DNA of 7,295 nucleotides from Actinomycetota bacterium (GTDB taxonomy: Bacteria; Actinomycetota; Actinomycetes; JACCUZ01). Each line of letters opens with the position of its first letter. Position 1 is the stretch's first letter. Below the pieces are notes generated by a model that was given only the letters and a program-made list of their open reading frames with translations, made no database searches and was not told the DNA's origin. The position numbers and the translations under genes were made by a program. Positions 1-6,299 of this stretch are shown in pieces. The DNA lies in the NCBI GenBank assembly GCA_030841195.1, contig JAVEDA010000470.1, positions 1 through 7,295 on the forward strand. Direction: 5' to 3'.

Positions 1-1
1 C

Positions 2-61
2 TTCTTCATCCTGCAGAAGCAGTTCGTCTCCGGCCTCACGCTCGGTGCCACCAAGGGATGA
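2..61 (+). CDS. Carbohydrate ABC transporter permease, C-terminal end only (partial)
   Basis: Only the last 19 residues and the TGA stop are in the window; the gene begins upstream. The visible end reads FFILQKQFVSGLTLGATKG. This matches the conserved C-terminus of MalG-type (CUT1 family) sugar permeases, which usually end in a last membrane helix followed by something like Q-(R/K)-x-F-V-x-G-L-x-x-G-A-x-K-G. Such a permease would form the inner-membrane channel of a sugar importer with a second permease, a binding lipoprotein and an ATPase. Its stop codon overlaps the start of the alpha-galactosidase gene as ATGA (58-61), which indicates one transcript and translational coupling, and suggests that the imported sugar is an alpha-galactoside. 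The substrate is inferred from the neighbour and cannot be read from this fragment. Confidence 0.75.
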   Translation, partial: FFILQKQFVSGLTLGATKG

Positions 62-2166
62 CCGGTCTCGTGCACCTTCGCTCGGCCGGAGCGAGCGTCC
101 TGCTGGACGCGTCCGGGCCGGGGGTGCCGGCCGTCCTGCACTGGGGCCCGGACCTCGGCTCCGCGTTGCCCGACGCGTCGGCATTCGTCCCTGCGCGGGC
201 GAGGAGCGCGCCGGACGTGGCCGTCCCGCTCACGCTGTTGGCTGGGGGCGTCGGTTCGACCCAGCACCGCCCCGCTCTGCGCGGCGGACCGCCGTGGGCG
301 CCGCACTGGGAGCTCACCGAAGCCCAGGCCGACGACCAGGCTGCCCGGCTCACCTGCCGGGCCCACGCCGCGGGCCTGGTGCTCAGGACCGATCTCCTGC
401 TCGACGACGCGGGTGTGCTGATCGTGCGACACGAGCTGCACAACGCCGGCCGCACGGCGTACATCCTGGACCGGCTCGGGGTGGTCCTTCCCCTGCCGTC
501 GGGGGCCACCGAACTGTTGGACCTGACCGGTCGTTGGTGCCGCGAGCGCCACCCGCAGCGGCTCGACTGGTCAGCCCAAGGGACGTGGTCCCGCGACTCG
601 CGGCACGGTCGCACCGGCCACGACGCGAGCTTGCTGCTGGTCGCGGGGACCCCGGGGTTCGGCAACCGGCACGGTGACGTGCGCGGACTGCACCTCGCAT
701 GGAGCGGCGACCAGACGACCTGGGCCGAGCGCCGGCCGGACGGGCGGGCGGTCCTGGGGGCTGCCGAACAGCTCGGCGCGGGTGAAGTCGTGCTCGCTCC
801 CGGGGAGAGCTACCGCACACCCGACGTGCTGGCCGTCTGGTCGGGCGACGGGCTCGATGGCGTGAGCCGACGGCTGCACCAGCACGTGCGGGCCCGGCCG
901 GGGCACCCACGCACTCCGCGGCCAGTCGTGCTCAACACCTGGGAGGCCGTCTACTTCGACCACCGGCTGGAGCGGCTGACCGGCCTGGCCGACGTCGCGG
1001 CGTCGCTGGGCGTCGAGCGGTTCGTGCTCGACGACGGGTGGTTCCTGCACCGCCGGAACGACCGGGCCGGTCTCGGCGACTGGACCGTGGACCCGGACGT
1101 GTGGCCGGATGGCCTCAACCCTCTGGTCGACCATGTGCGTGGGCTTGGCATGGAGTTCGGCCTGTGGGTCGAGCCGGAGATGGTCAACGAAGACTCCGAC
1201 CTTTACCGGGCCCATCCCGACTGGGTGCTGCGGGCGGGCGATGCCCTTCCCGACCCGTGGCGCCACCAGCAGGTGCTCGACCTGGCCGTGCCGGCGGCCT
1301 GGGAGCACCTGCTCGACCGGCTGGACGAGCTGCTGCGCGACCACGACATCGCCTACCTGAAGTGGGACCACAACCGCGACCTCATCGAGACCGGCCACGA
1401 CGGGCGGCCGGGTGTGCACGCGCAGACCCTGGCGGTGTACCGAATGCTCGACGAGCTGCGCCGGCGTCACCCCGGGGTCGAGATCGAGTCCTGTGCTTCG
1501 GGCGGCGCGCGAGTGGACCTCGGCATCCTGGCCCGCACCGACCGGGTCTGGGCCAGCGACACGAACGACGCGCTGGAGCGCCAGACGATTCAGCGGTGGA
1601 CCCAGCTGCTGCTGCCGCCCGAGCTCGTCGGCAGCCACGTCGGGCCGCCACGCGCGCACACGACCGGCCGCACCCACGACCTCTCGTTCCGGGGTGCGAC
1701 CGCACTCTTCGGCCACTTCGGCATCGAGTGGGACGTCAGCGCAGTGGCCCACGACGAGCGGGCTCGGCTGGCCGCGCTGGTGGCCACCTACCGCCGGCAC
1801 CGCGCGCTGCTGCACTCTGGCGAGGTCGTGCACGCCGACCACCCGGACCCGGCTGCAGCCGTCCACGGGGTGGTTGCGGCGGACCGCTCGGAGGCCCTGT
1901 TCGCCTACGTCGCACTCGCCAGCACGGCGGCGGAGGTGCCCGGACCGGCCCGCCTGCCGGGGCTGGACCAGGCGTCGTCGTACCGCATCGACGTCGTCGA
2001 CACCGGCGGGACGGCGTTCGTCGTGGAGCAAGCGGCACCCGGCTGGTGGCCGGCCGAGGGGGCTCCAGGCCCGGTGCTGACGGGGTCGTTCCTCGATCTG
2101 GTGGGGCTACCGATGCCGGTCCTCGGCCCCGAGCAGGCCGTGGTCCTGCACCTCACCCGGGTGTGA
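58..2166 (+). CDS. Alpha-galactosidase, glycoside hydrolase family 36
   Basis: This 702-residue protein hydrolyses terminal alpha-1,6-galactosyl groups from sugars such as melibiose and raffinose by a retaining mechanism. The length is usual for full-size bacterial GH36 enzymes. The layout fits an N-terminal beta-sandwich (about 1-270), a TIM-barrel catalytic domain (about 280-600) and a C-terminal beta domain. Visible barrel motifs are NTWEAVYFD (293-301), LDDGWF (324-329), WVEPEMV (370-376), KWDHNRD (435-441) with the expected nucleophile Asp437, ESCASGG (477-483), and WASDTND with the expected acid/base Asp501. There is no signal peptide, so it should act in the cytoplasm on imported sugar, which fits its coupling to the upstream permease. 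The start at ATG 58 has AAGGG directly against it, too close to serve as a ribosome site. GTG 70, about 11 bases after AAGGGA, is an alternative that removes four residues. Family assignment is firm; the exact substrate is inferred. Confidence 0.95.
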   Translation: MTGLVHLRSAGASVLLDASGPGVPAVLHWGPDLGSALPDASAFVPARARSAPDVAVPLTLLAGGVGSTQHRPALRGGPPWAPHWELTEAQADDQAARLTCRAHAAGLVLRTDLLLDDAGVLIVRHELHNAGRTAYILDRLGVVLPLPSGATELLDLTGRWCRERHPQRLDWSAQGTWSRDSRHGRTGHDASLLLVAGTPGFGNRHGDVRGLHLAWSGDQTTWAERRPDGRAVLGAAEQLGAGEVVLAPGESYRTPDVLAVWSGDGLDGVSRRLHQHVRARPGHPRTPRPVVLNTWEAVYFDHRLERLTGLADVAASLGVERFVLDDGWFLHRRNDRAGLGDWTVDPDVWPDGLNPLVDHVRGLGMEFGLWVEPEMVNEDSDLYRAHPDWVLRAGDALPDPWRHQQVLDLAVPAAWEHLLDRLDELLRDHDIAYLKWDHNRDLIETGHDGRPGVHAQTLAVYRMLDELRRRHPGVEIESCASGGARVDLGILARTDRVWASDTNDALERQTIQRWTQLLLPPELVGSHVGPPRAHTTGRTHDLSFRGATALFGHFGIEWDVSAVAHDERARLAALVATYRRHRALLHSGEVVHADHPDPAAAVHGVVAADRSEALFAYVALASTAAEVPGPARLPGLDQASSYRIDVVDTGGTAFVVEQAAPGWWPAEGAPGPVLTGSFLDLVGLPMPVLGPEQAVVLHLTRV

Positions 2167-2167
2167 C

Positions 2168-2198
2168 GGGCTGACCTGCGCGCGAGGCCGGTCTGCCC
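2168..2198 (+). terminator. Imperfect hairpin after the alpha-galactosidase gene, possible terminator
   Basis: GGGCTGACC (2168-2176) and GGTCTGCCC (2190-2198) form an inverted repeat with eight of nine positions paired, around a 13-base GC-rich loop. It begins two bases after the stop codon of the alpha-galactosidase gene and lies just before a promoter-like element for the next gene. There is no clear T-run, which is common for actinobacterial hairpin terminators but also makes the call uncertain. Confidence 0.4.
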
Positions 2199-2206
2199 CG
2201 TTCGTC

Positions 2207-2212
2207 TACGCT
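2207..2212 (+). promoter_or_regulatory. Putative -10 element (TACGCT) upstream of the CorC/HlyC-type gene
   Basis: TACGCT fits the actinobacterial TANNNT -10 consensus of the main vegetative sigma factor. Six bases separate it from the A of an ATG at 2219, the spacing expected when transcription starts at or near the start codon, as in leaderless mRNAs. I see no convincing -35 box at the right distance. It lies in the 75-base gap after the sugar operon, where a new promoter for the following housekeeping genes is expected. Confidence 0.4.
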
Positions 2213-2218
2213 GTGCGG

Positions 2219-2281
2219 ATGGACGGCTGCTCCAGACCGGCGTGCCGACTCGACCCCCCTGGGACGTGTGGCAAGCCGTGA
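2219..2281 (+). other. Possible leaderless upstream ORF of 20 codons
   Basis: An ATG at 2219 opens a 20-codon frame ending with TGA at 2279-2281. It is placed where a transcript from the TACGCT element would begin. Its stop overlaps an in-frame GTG start candidate of the downstream membrane-protein gene as GTGA (2278-2281). The predicted peptide is rich in Gly, Pro and Arg and has Cys at positions 4, 9 and 17. If translated, it could couple or tune translation of the downstream gene. It is too short for codon statistics to decide, and in such GC-rich sequence a frame this short can easily arise by chance. Confidence 0.22.
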
Positions 2282-3648
2282 ACGGAACGCTCGCCAATGC
2301 CCTGCTTGTGGGCTTCTTCCTGGTGCTCGGCGGCTTCTTCTCCGGGTCAGAGACCGCGCTCGTGTCGCTGCGCGAAGGTCAGGTCAAGGCGCTGGCCCAG
2401 CGCGGCCGACGCGGCGAGAAGGTCGCCGCCCTGCACGCCGACCCCAACCGCTTCCTCGCGGCCGCCCAGGTCGGGGTCACCCTGGCCGGGTTCCTGTCGG
2501 CGGCGTTCGGTGCCTCGGCCTTCGCCGACGACCTGGCGCCGGTGCTGCGTGGCTGGGGCCTGTCCGACGGGCCCGGTGTCCAGACGGGGGACAAGGACGC
2601 GGCGTACTGGCTCGCGTTCTTCATCGTCACGCTGGTCATCACCTACCTGGCCCTGGTGATCAGCGAGCTGACTCCCAAGCGGCTCGCCCTACAGCGCGCC
2701 GAGGGCATCTCGCTGCTCGCCGCGCCGACGCTGGACCGGCTGGCGCGCGCGTCCCGTCCCGTCATCTGGCTGCTGTCACGGTCGACCGATCTCGTGGTCC
2801 GGCTGCTCGGTGCCGACCCTTCGGCGGGACGCGAGACGATCTCGGAGGAGGAGCTGCGCGGCATCGTCGCCGGTCACGAGAGCCTCGGCCACGAGGAGCG
2901 TCAGCTCATCGAGGACGTCTTCGAGGCCGGCGATCGCCAGCTGCACGAGGTGATGGTGCCGCGCACCGAGGTCGACTTCCTGGACGCCACGACTCCGGTC
3001 TACAAGGCCGTGAAGATGTCGTCGAGCAACCCGCACAGCCGCTACCCGGTCGTGCGCGGCTCGCACGACCAGGTGGTGGGGTTCGTGCACGTCCGCGACC
3101 TGTTCGCCCCCGAGGTCAGCGCTGCCACCGTCCGGGTAGGTGAGATCACCCGCGAGGTGAAGATGATGCCGGGCACCAAGCGGGTGCTGTCCGCAATGTC
3201 GGAGATGCGGCGCGAGGGCCACCACCTCGCCATCGTGGTCGACGAGTACGGCGGCACCGACGGCATCGTCACCCTCGAGGACCTGGTCGAGGAGATCATC
3301 GGCGACATCCACGACGAGTACGACGTCGCCGAGGAGCCCTCGCGCGCGCTGCTCGACGGCGACGTCGAGGTCGACGGCCTGCTCAACCTGGAGGACTTCG
3401 AGGACCGCACCGGCCTCGAGCTGCCCGAGGGTCCGTACGAGACGGTAGCCGGCTTCGTCATCAACGAGCTCGGCCGGCTGCCCGTGGTGGGCGAGAGCGT
3501 GGTGGCGCTGGGCCGGCGGTTCACCGTCACCGAGCTGGACGGGCGGCGGATCGCCCGGGTCCGGCTGACGCCGGAGCCGGCCGAGCGGGACGACGACCGG
3601 GCGACCGGGTCCACGACGGCCGAGGACGCGGCACCGTCGGGTTCCTGA
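2242..3648 (+). CDS. CNNM/DUF21, CBS and CorC-HlyC domain membrane protein (hemolysin family)
   Basis: This 468-residue integral membrane protein belongs to the CNNM/CorC family, whose studied members are linked to magnesium or cobalt efflux; the old name 'hemolysin' is mostly a label. The N-terminal CNNM (DUF21) domain spans about 15-200, with hydrophobic segments near 17-36, 76-95 and 121-142, the motif FFSGSETALVSL (32-43) and ISELTPKRLALQR (140-152). A CBS pair follows (about 235-355), beginning at MVPRTE (238-243) and containing EYGGTDGIVTLEDLVEEIIG, which starts at 335. The CorC_HlyC domain covers about 372-448, and the tail is acidic and low in complexity. The CBS domains face the cytoplasm and probably sense nucleotide or ion state. 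GTG 2242 has no ribosome site; GTG 2278 (residue 13) would still leave the first helix intact and overlaps the stop of a short upstream ORF. The start is therefore uncertain although the gene is not. Confidence 0.92.
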   Translation: MPTRPPWDVWQAVNGTLANALLVGFFLVLGGFFSGSETALVSLREGQVKALAQRGRRGEKVAALHADPNRFLAAAQVGVTLAGFLSAAFGASAFADDLAPVLRGWGLSDGPGVQTGDKDAAYWLAFFIVTLVITYLALVISELTPKRLALQRAEGISLLAAPTLDRLARASRPVIWLLSRSTDLVVRLLGADPSAGRETISEEELRGIVAGHESLGHEERQLIEDVFEAGDRQLHEVMVPRTEVDFLDATTPVYKAVKMSSSNPHSRYPVVRGSHDQVVGFVHVRDLFAPEVSAATVRVGEITREVKMMPGTKRVLSAMSEMRREGHHLAIVVDEYGGTDGIVTLEDLVEEIIGDIHDEYDVAEEPSRALLDGDVEVDGLLNLEDFEDRTGLELPEGPYETVAGFVINELGRLPVVGESVVALGRRFTVTELDGRRIARVRLTPEPAERDDDRATGSTTAEDAAPSGS

Positions 3649-3654
3649 CCGGCG

Positions 3655-3660
3655 TACCCC
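3655..3660 (+). promoter_or_regulatory. Possible -10 element (TACCCC) for trpS
   Basis: In the 19-base gap between the CorC/HlyC-type gene and trpS, TACCCC followed by T lies seven bases before the ATG at 3668. The spacing would allow a leaderless trpS transcript starting at or near that ATG. The match to TANNNT is imperfect (the sixth base is C, the seventh T) and no -35 box is evident. trpS may instead simply be co-transcribed with the gene before it. Confidence 0.27.
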
Positions 3661-3667
3661 TGGCAGA

Positions 3668-4699
3668 ATGCGCGTCATGCCCCACCAGCCCCGCCCCCGA
3701 GTCCTGTCCGGCATGCAGCCGACCGCGGGGTCGCTGCACCTCGGCAACTACCTCGGTGCGCTGCGGCAGTGGGTCGCCCTGCAGGACAGCCACGAGACCT
3801 TCTACTGCGTCGTCGACCTGCACGCGATCACCATGGAGCACGACCCGGCCGAGCTGCGGGAGCGCACCCGGGTCACGGCGGCCCAGTACCTCGCGGCCGG
3901 GGTGGACCTCGACCGGTCGACGCTGTTCGTCCAGTCCCACGTGCCGGAGCACGCCCAGCTCGCCTGGGTGCTCGGCTGCATCACCGGCTTCGGCGAAGCG
4001 AGCCGGATGACGCAGTTCAAGGACAAGGCCGCCCGCGGCGGCGGCGACAGCGCGTCGGTGGGCCTGTTCACCTACCCGATCCTGCAGGCGGCCGACATCC
4101 TGCTCTACCAGGCCCACCAGGTGCCGGTCGGCGAGGACCAGCGCCAGCACATCGAGCTCACCCGCGACCTGGCGCAGCGGTTCAACCACCGCTTCGGGGA
4201 CACGTTCCGGGTGCCCGAGCCCTACATCCTGCGCGAGACGGCGAAGATCTACGACCTGCAGATCGTGGACAAGCAGATGTCCAAGAGCATCGGCGGCAAC
4301 GGGGTCGTGTGGCTGATGGACGACCCGAAGGTGATCGAGAAGAAGATCCGCTCGGCGGTCACCGACACCGGCCGCGAGATCCTGTTCGACCCGGTCGCGA
4401 AGCCGGGCGTGAGCAACCTGCTGGGGATCCTGTCCTCGTTCGGCGGGGAGCCGGTGCCGGCCCTGGTCGACCGGTTCGCCGGAGCCGGCTACGGCGACCT
4501 GAAGAAGGAGGTCGCCACCGCCGTCCTGGACTTCGTGGTGCCGTTCCAGGGCCGGGTCCGCGGCTTCCTCGACGACTCGGCCGAGCTGGACCGCGCGCTC
4601 GCCCGGGGTGCTCAGCAAGCGCGCGCCGTCGCCGGGCCGACGCTCGCCACGGCGTACGACCGGGTCGGGTTCCTGCCCACCACCGGCGCGGTCACGTGA
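3668..4699 (+). CDS. trpS: Tryptophan--tRNA ligase (TrpRS)
   Basis: This cytoplasmic class I aminoacyl-tRNA synthetase charges tRNA-Trp with tryptophan using ATP. At 343 residues it has the usual length of bacterial TrpRS. The HIGH signature appears as HLGN (24-27) within SLHLGNYLGAL, and the KMSKS signature as KQMSKS (202-207). Other typical TrpRS segments are MTQFKDK (114-120) and VGEDQRQHIELTRDLA with GEDQ at 155-158, and the Rossmann fold and C-terminal helical anticodon-binding region appear complete. ATG 3668 is preferred because it sits at a leaderless-like distance from a possible -10 element; ATG 3677, three codons later, is an alternative, and neither has a Shine-Dalgarno site. The stop overlaps the next gene's GTG start (GTGA, 4696-4699). 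I see no T-box or Trp-rich leader upstream, so tryptophan-responsive control is not indicated. Confidence 0.97.
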   Translation: MRVMPHQPRPRVLSGMQPTAGSLHLGNYLGALRQWVALQDSHETFYCVVDLHAITMEHDPAELRERTRVTAAQYLAAGVDLDRSTLFVQSHVPEHAQLAWVLGCITGFGEASRMTQFKDKAARGGGDSASVGLFTYPILQAADILLYQAHQVPVGEDQRQHIELTRDLAQRFNHRFGDTFRVPEPYILRETAKIYDLQIVDKQMSKSIGGNGVVWLMDDPKVIEKKIRSAVTDTGREILFDPVAKPGVSNLLGILSSFGGEPVPALVDRFAGAGYGDLKKEVATAVLDFVVPFQGRVRGFLDDSAELDRALARGAQQARAVAGPTLATAYDRVGFLPTTGAVT

Positions 4700-5250
4700 C
4701 CACCTCTCCGCTGACCCGCACCATCGGTGTCGCGATCCCGATCCCCGAGCCGTACGGCAGCGCGCTGCAGCGGGTCCGCGAGTCCTTCGGCGACCCGCTG
4801 GCGCGGTCGATCCCCACTCACATCACGCTGCTCCCGCCCACCGAGGTCATGGCCGACGACCTCGACGACATCGACAAGCACCTGCGCACGATCGCCGAGT
4901 CAGAGCAGCCGTTCGACATCCACCTGCGCGGCACCGGGACCTTCCGCCCGGTGTCCCCGGTGGTGTTCGTGTCGGTGGTGCTCGGCATCAGCGACTGCGA
5001 GCGGCTCGAGTCGCGAGTGCGCTCCGGCCCCCTTGGCCGCGACCTCGCGTTCCCCTACCACCCGCACGTCACGGTGGCCCACGACATCCCGGACGACGTG
5101 CTGCAGCGGGCCTTCGACGAGATGGCGTCCTACGACGTGCGGTTCGAGGTCTGGGGCTTCAGCCTCTACGAGCACGGCGCGGACGCCGTGTGGCGCCCGC
5201 AGCGGGACTTCCCGCTCGGGCAGGAGCTGCCCGGACCGCGCAGCGAGTAG
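4696..5250 (+). CDS. LigT-like 2H phosphoesterase (2'-5' RNA ligase family protein)
   Basis: This 184-residue soluble protein belongs to the 2H phosphoesterase superfamily, whose members open 2',3'-cyclic phosphates or act on 2'-5' RNA linkages; the true substrate of this branch is not known to me. The two signature H-x-T motifs are both present: H42-I-T44 within THITLLPPT, and H124-V-T126 within YHPHVTVAH. Their spacing and the two-lobed alpha/beta layout (about 1-85 and 90-184) fit the family, and the length is typical. The start is the GTG at 4696, which overlaps the trpS stop as GTGA, so translation is probably coupled to trpS. The same reading frame stays open upstream through trpS, but that stretch is a shadow with no family resemblance. 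There is no signal peptide or membrane segment. Adjacency to a tRNA synthetase hints at an RNA-related role, but that is inference. Confidence 0.88.
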   Translation: MTTSPLTRTIGVAIPIPEPYGSALQRVRESFGDPLARSIPTHITLLPPTEVMADDLDDIDKHLRTIAESEQPFDIHLRGTGTFRPVSPVVFVSVVLGISDCERLESRVRSGPLGRDLAFPYHPHVTVAHDIPDDVLQRAFDEMASYDVRFEVWGFSLYEHGADAVWRPQRDFPLGQELPGPRSE

Positions 5251-5279
5251 TCCGCCCGGCGGTAGGGCATCGTCGGACC

Positions 5280-6299
5280 ATGAGCATCCTGGACCGTGCC
5301 CGTGGACGGCTAAGCGTCGCCCGAGCGAGGTACCCGGCGCTCGACCACGCGGCCCGCATGAACAGCCAATACAACGGGGTCCGTGGCGCACAGGTCGCTG
5401 GGGCAATCACCTACTTCGGCTTCCTGTCGTTCTTCCCGTTGCTGGCGCTGGTGTATGCCGCCGTGGGCTACATCGGCGTCTGGTTCCCGGACGCCGAGCA
5501 GGCCATCACCGACACCGTCAATGCCGCCTTCCCGAGCCTGATCGGGTCCGGGCCCGGACAGATCGACATCGGCGAGGTCGAGTCGGCCAGGACCGCTGCG
5601 GGGATCATCGGCGTGCTCGGTCTCCTGTACGCCGGGCTCGGCTGGCTGGACGCAGTGCGGATCGGCATGCGCCGTGTGTTCGGCACCCTGGACGAGCCAC
5701 TGTCGTTCCTGCGCGCCAAGCTGACCGACCTGTTCGTGCTCCTGCTCCTCGGCGCCACGCTGGTCGCCTCGCTCGTGGTGAGCAACCTCGCCACCAACGC
5801 CACGAGGTACGCCCTGGACACCGTCGGACTGGCCGACTCCCAGGTCGCCACCGTGCTGCTCAAGGTGCTCGCGGTCGCGCTGGCCATCGCGCTGGACACC
5901 GCGGTCTTCGCCATCCTCCTGTCCCGGCTGCCGGGCGCCCAGCTGCCCTGGCGCCGGGTGCGATCGGGCGCTCTCCTCGCGGCCGTCGGCTTCGGGGCGC
6001 TCAAGCTCTTCGGCACGTTCCTCATCGCGCGGGTGACGCAGAACCCGCTGTACGCCACCTTCGGAGTGGTGGTCGGGCTGCTGGTGTGGATCAACTTCGT
6101 CTCGAGGCTGCTGGTGTACGCCGCGGCCTGGACCGCCACCGAGCCGCGCTCGCCGGATCCGGTCGGCTACGACTCGGTGCCGGTAGGGGTGGCAGCCGGA
6201 TCGTCGCGCAGGACCCTCACGGTGCGCGGAATGCTCGTCGGTGCAGCACTGGGGGCCGGGCTGGCCGGGGTCCTCACCCGGCGCGGCTCTCGCGACTGA
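5280..6299 (+). CDS. YihY/BrkB (YhjD) family inner-membrane protein
   Basis: This 339-residue protein has a cytoplasmic, basic N-terminus (1-38) and about six membrane segments near 41-68, 106-124, 148-170, 189-216, 229-251 and 257-283, as is usual for the YihY/BrkB family. The family hallmark near the first helix, AGAITYFGFLSFFPLLAL, is present (starting at 40). The tail adds a further hydrophobic stretch (about 316-333) ending in a basic TRRGSRD. Family members were once called ribonuclease BN in error; their role is still poorly defined, with proposals around envelope integrity and lipid transport. The ATG at 5280 lies 29 bases after the LigT-like gene with only a weak GGA upstream; the next Met is residue 27 and would still precede the first helix. 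The last 133 bases overlap the antiparallel carboxypeptidase gene, so the two messages are complementary there. Confidence 0.9.
   Translation: MSILDRARGRLSVARARYPALDHAARMNSQYNGVRGAQVAGAITYFGFLSFFPLLALVYAAVGYIGVWFPDAEQAITDTVNAAFPSLIGSGPGQIDIGEVESARTAAGIIGVLGLLYAGLGWLDAVRIGMRRVFGTLDEPLSFLRAKLTDLFVLLLLGATLVASLVVSNLATNATRYALDTVGLADSQVATVLLKVLAVALAIALDTAVFAILLSRLPGAQLPWRRVRSGALLAAVGFGALKLFGTFLIARVTQNPLYATFGVVVGLLVWINFVSRLLVYAAAWTATEPRSPDPVGYDSVPVGVAAGSSRRTLTVRGMLVGAALGAGLAGVLTRRGSRD

Noticed and set aside
571..2031. Open frame of 486 codons on the - strand opposite the alpha-galactosidase.
   Set aside because: The + strand frame has every GH36 catalytic motif. The antisense frame exists because Leu TTA/CTA and Ser TCA codons are rare here; it has no membrane, catalytic or repeat signature.
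3635..3654. Short hairpin (CGTCGG paired with CCGGCG, one wobble) over the end of the CorC/HlyC-type gene, considered as a trpS attenuator or terminator.
   Set aside because: Six pairs around an eight-base loop without a T-run is what GC-rich sequence gives by chance, and there are no Trp codons or alternative pairing to support attenuation.
2776..3747. Open frame of 323 codons on the - strand opposite the CorC/HlyC-type gene.
   Set aside because: It is a shadow of conserved CBS and CorC_HlyC coding sequence, rich in Val, Asp, His and Leu as expected from antisense reading.
3527..4618. Open frame of 363 codons on the - strand opposite trpS.
   Set aside because: It is antisense to a clear TrpRS, with biased composition and no domain that I can recognise.
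3769..4695. Upstream extension of the LigT-like frame through trpS, which would suggest a much longer protein.
   Set aside because: The extension is Arg/Pro/Gly-rich out-of-frame trpS. Family resemblance begins just after GTG 4696, which gives a typical 184-residue protein.
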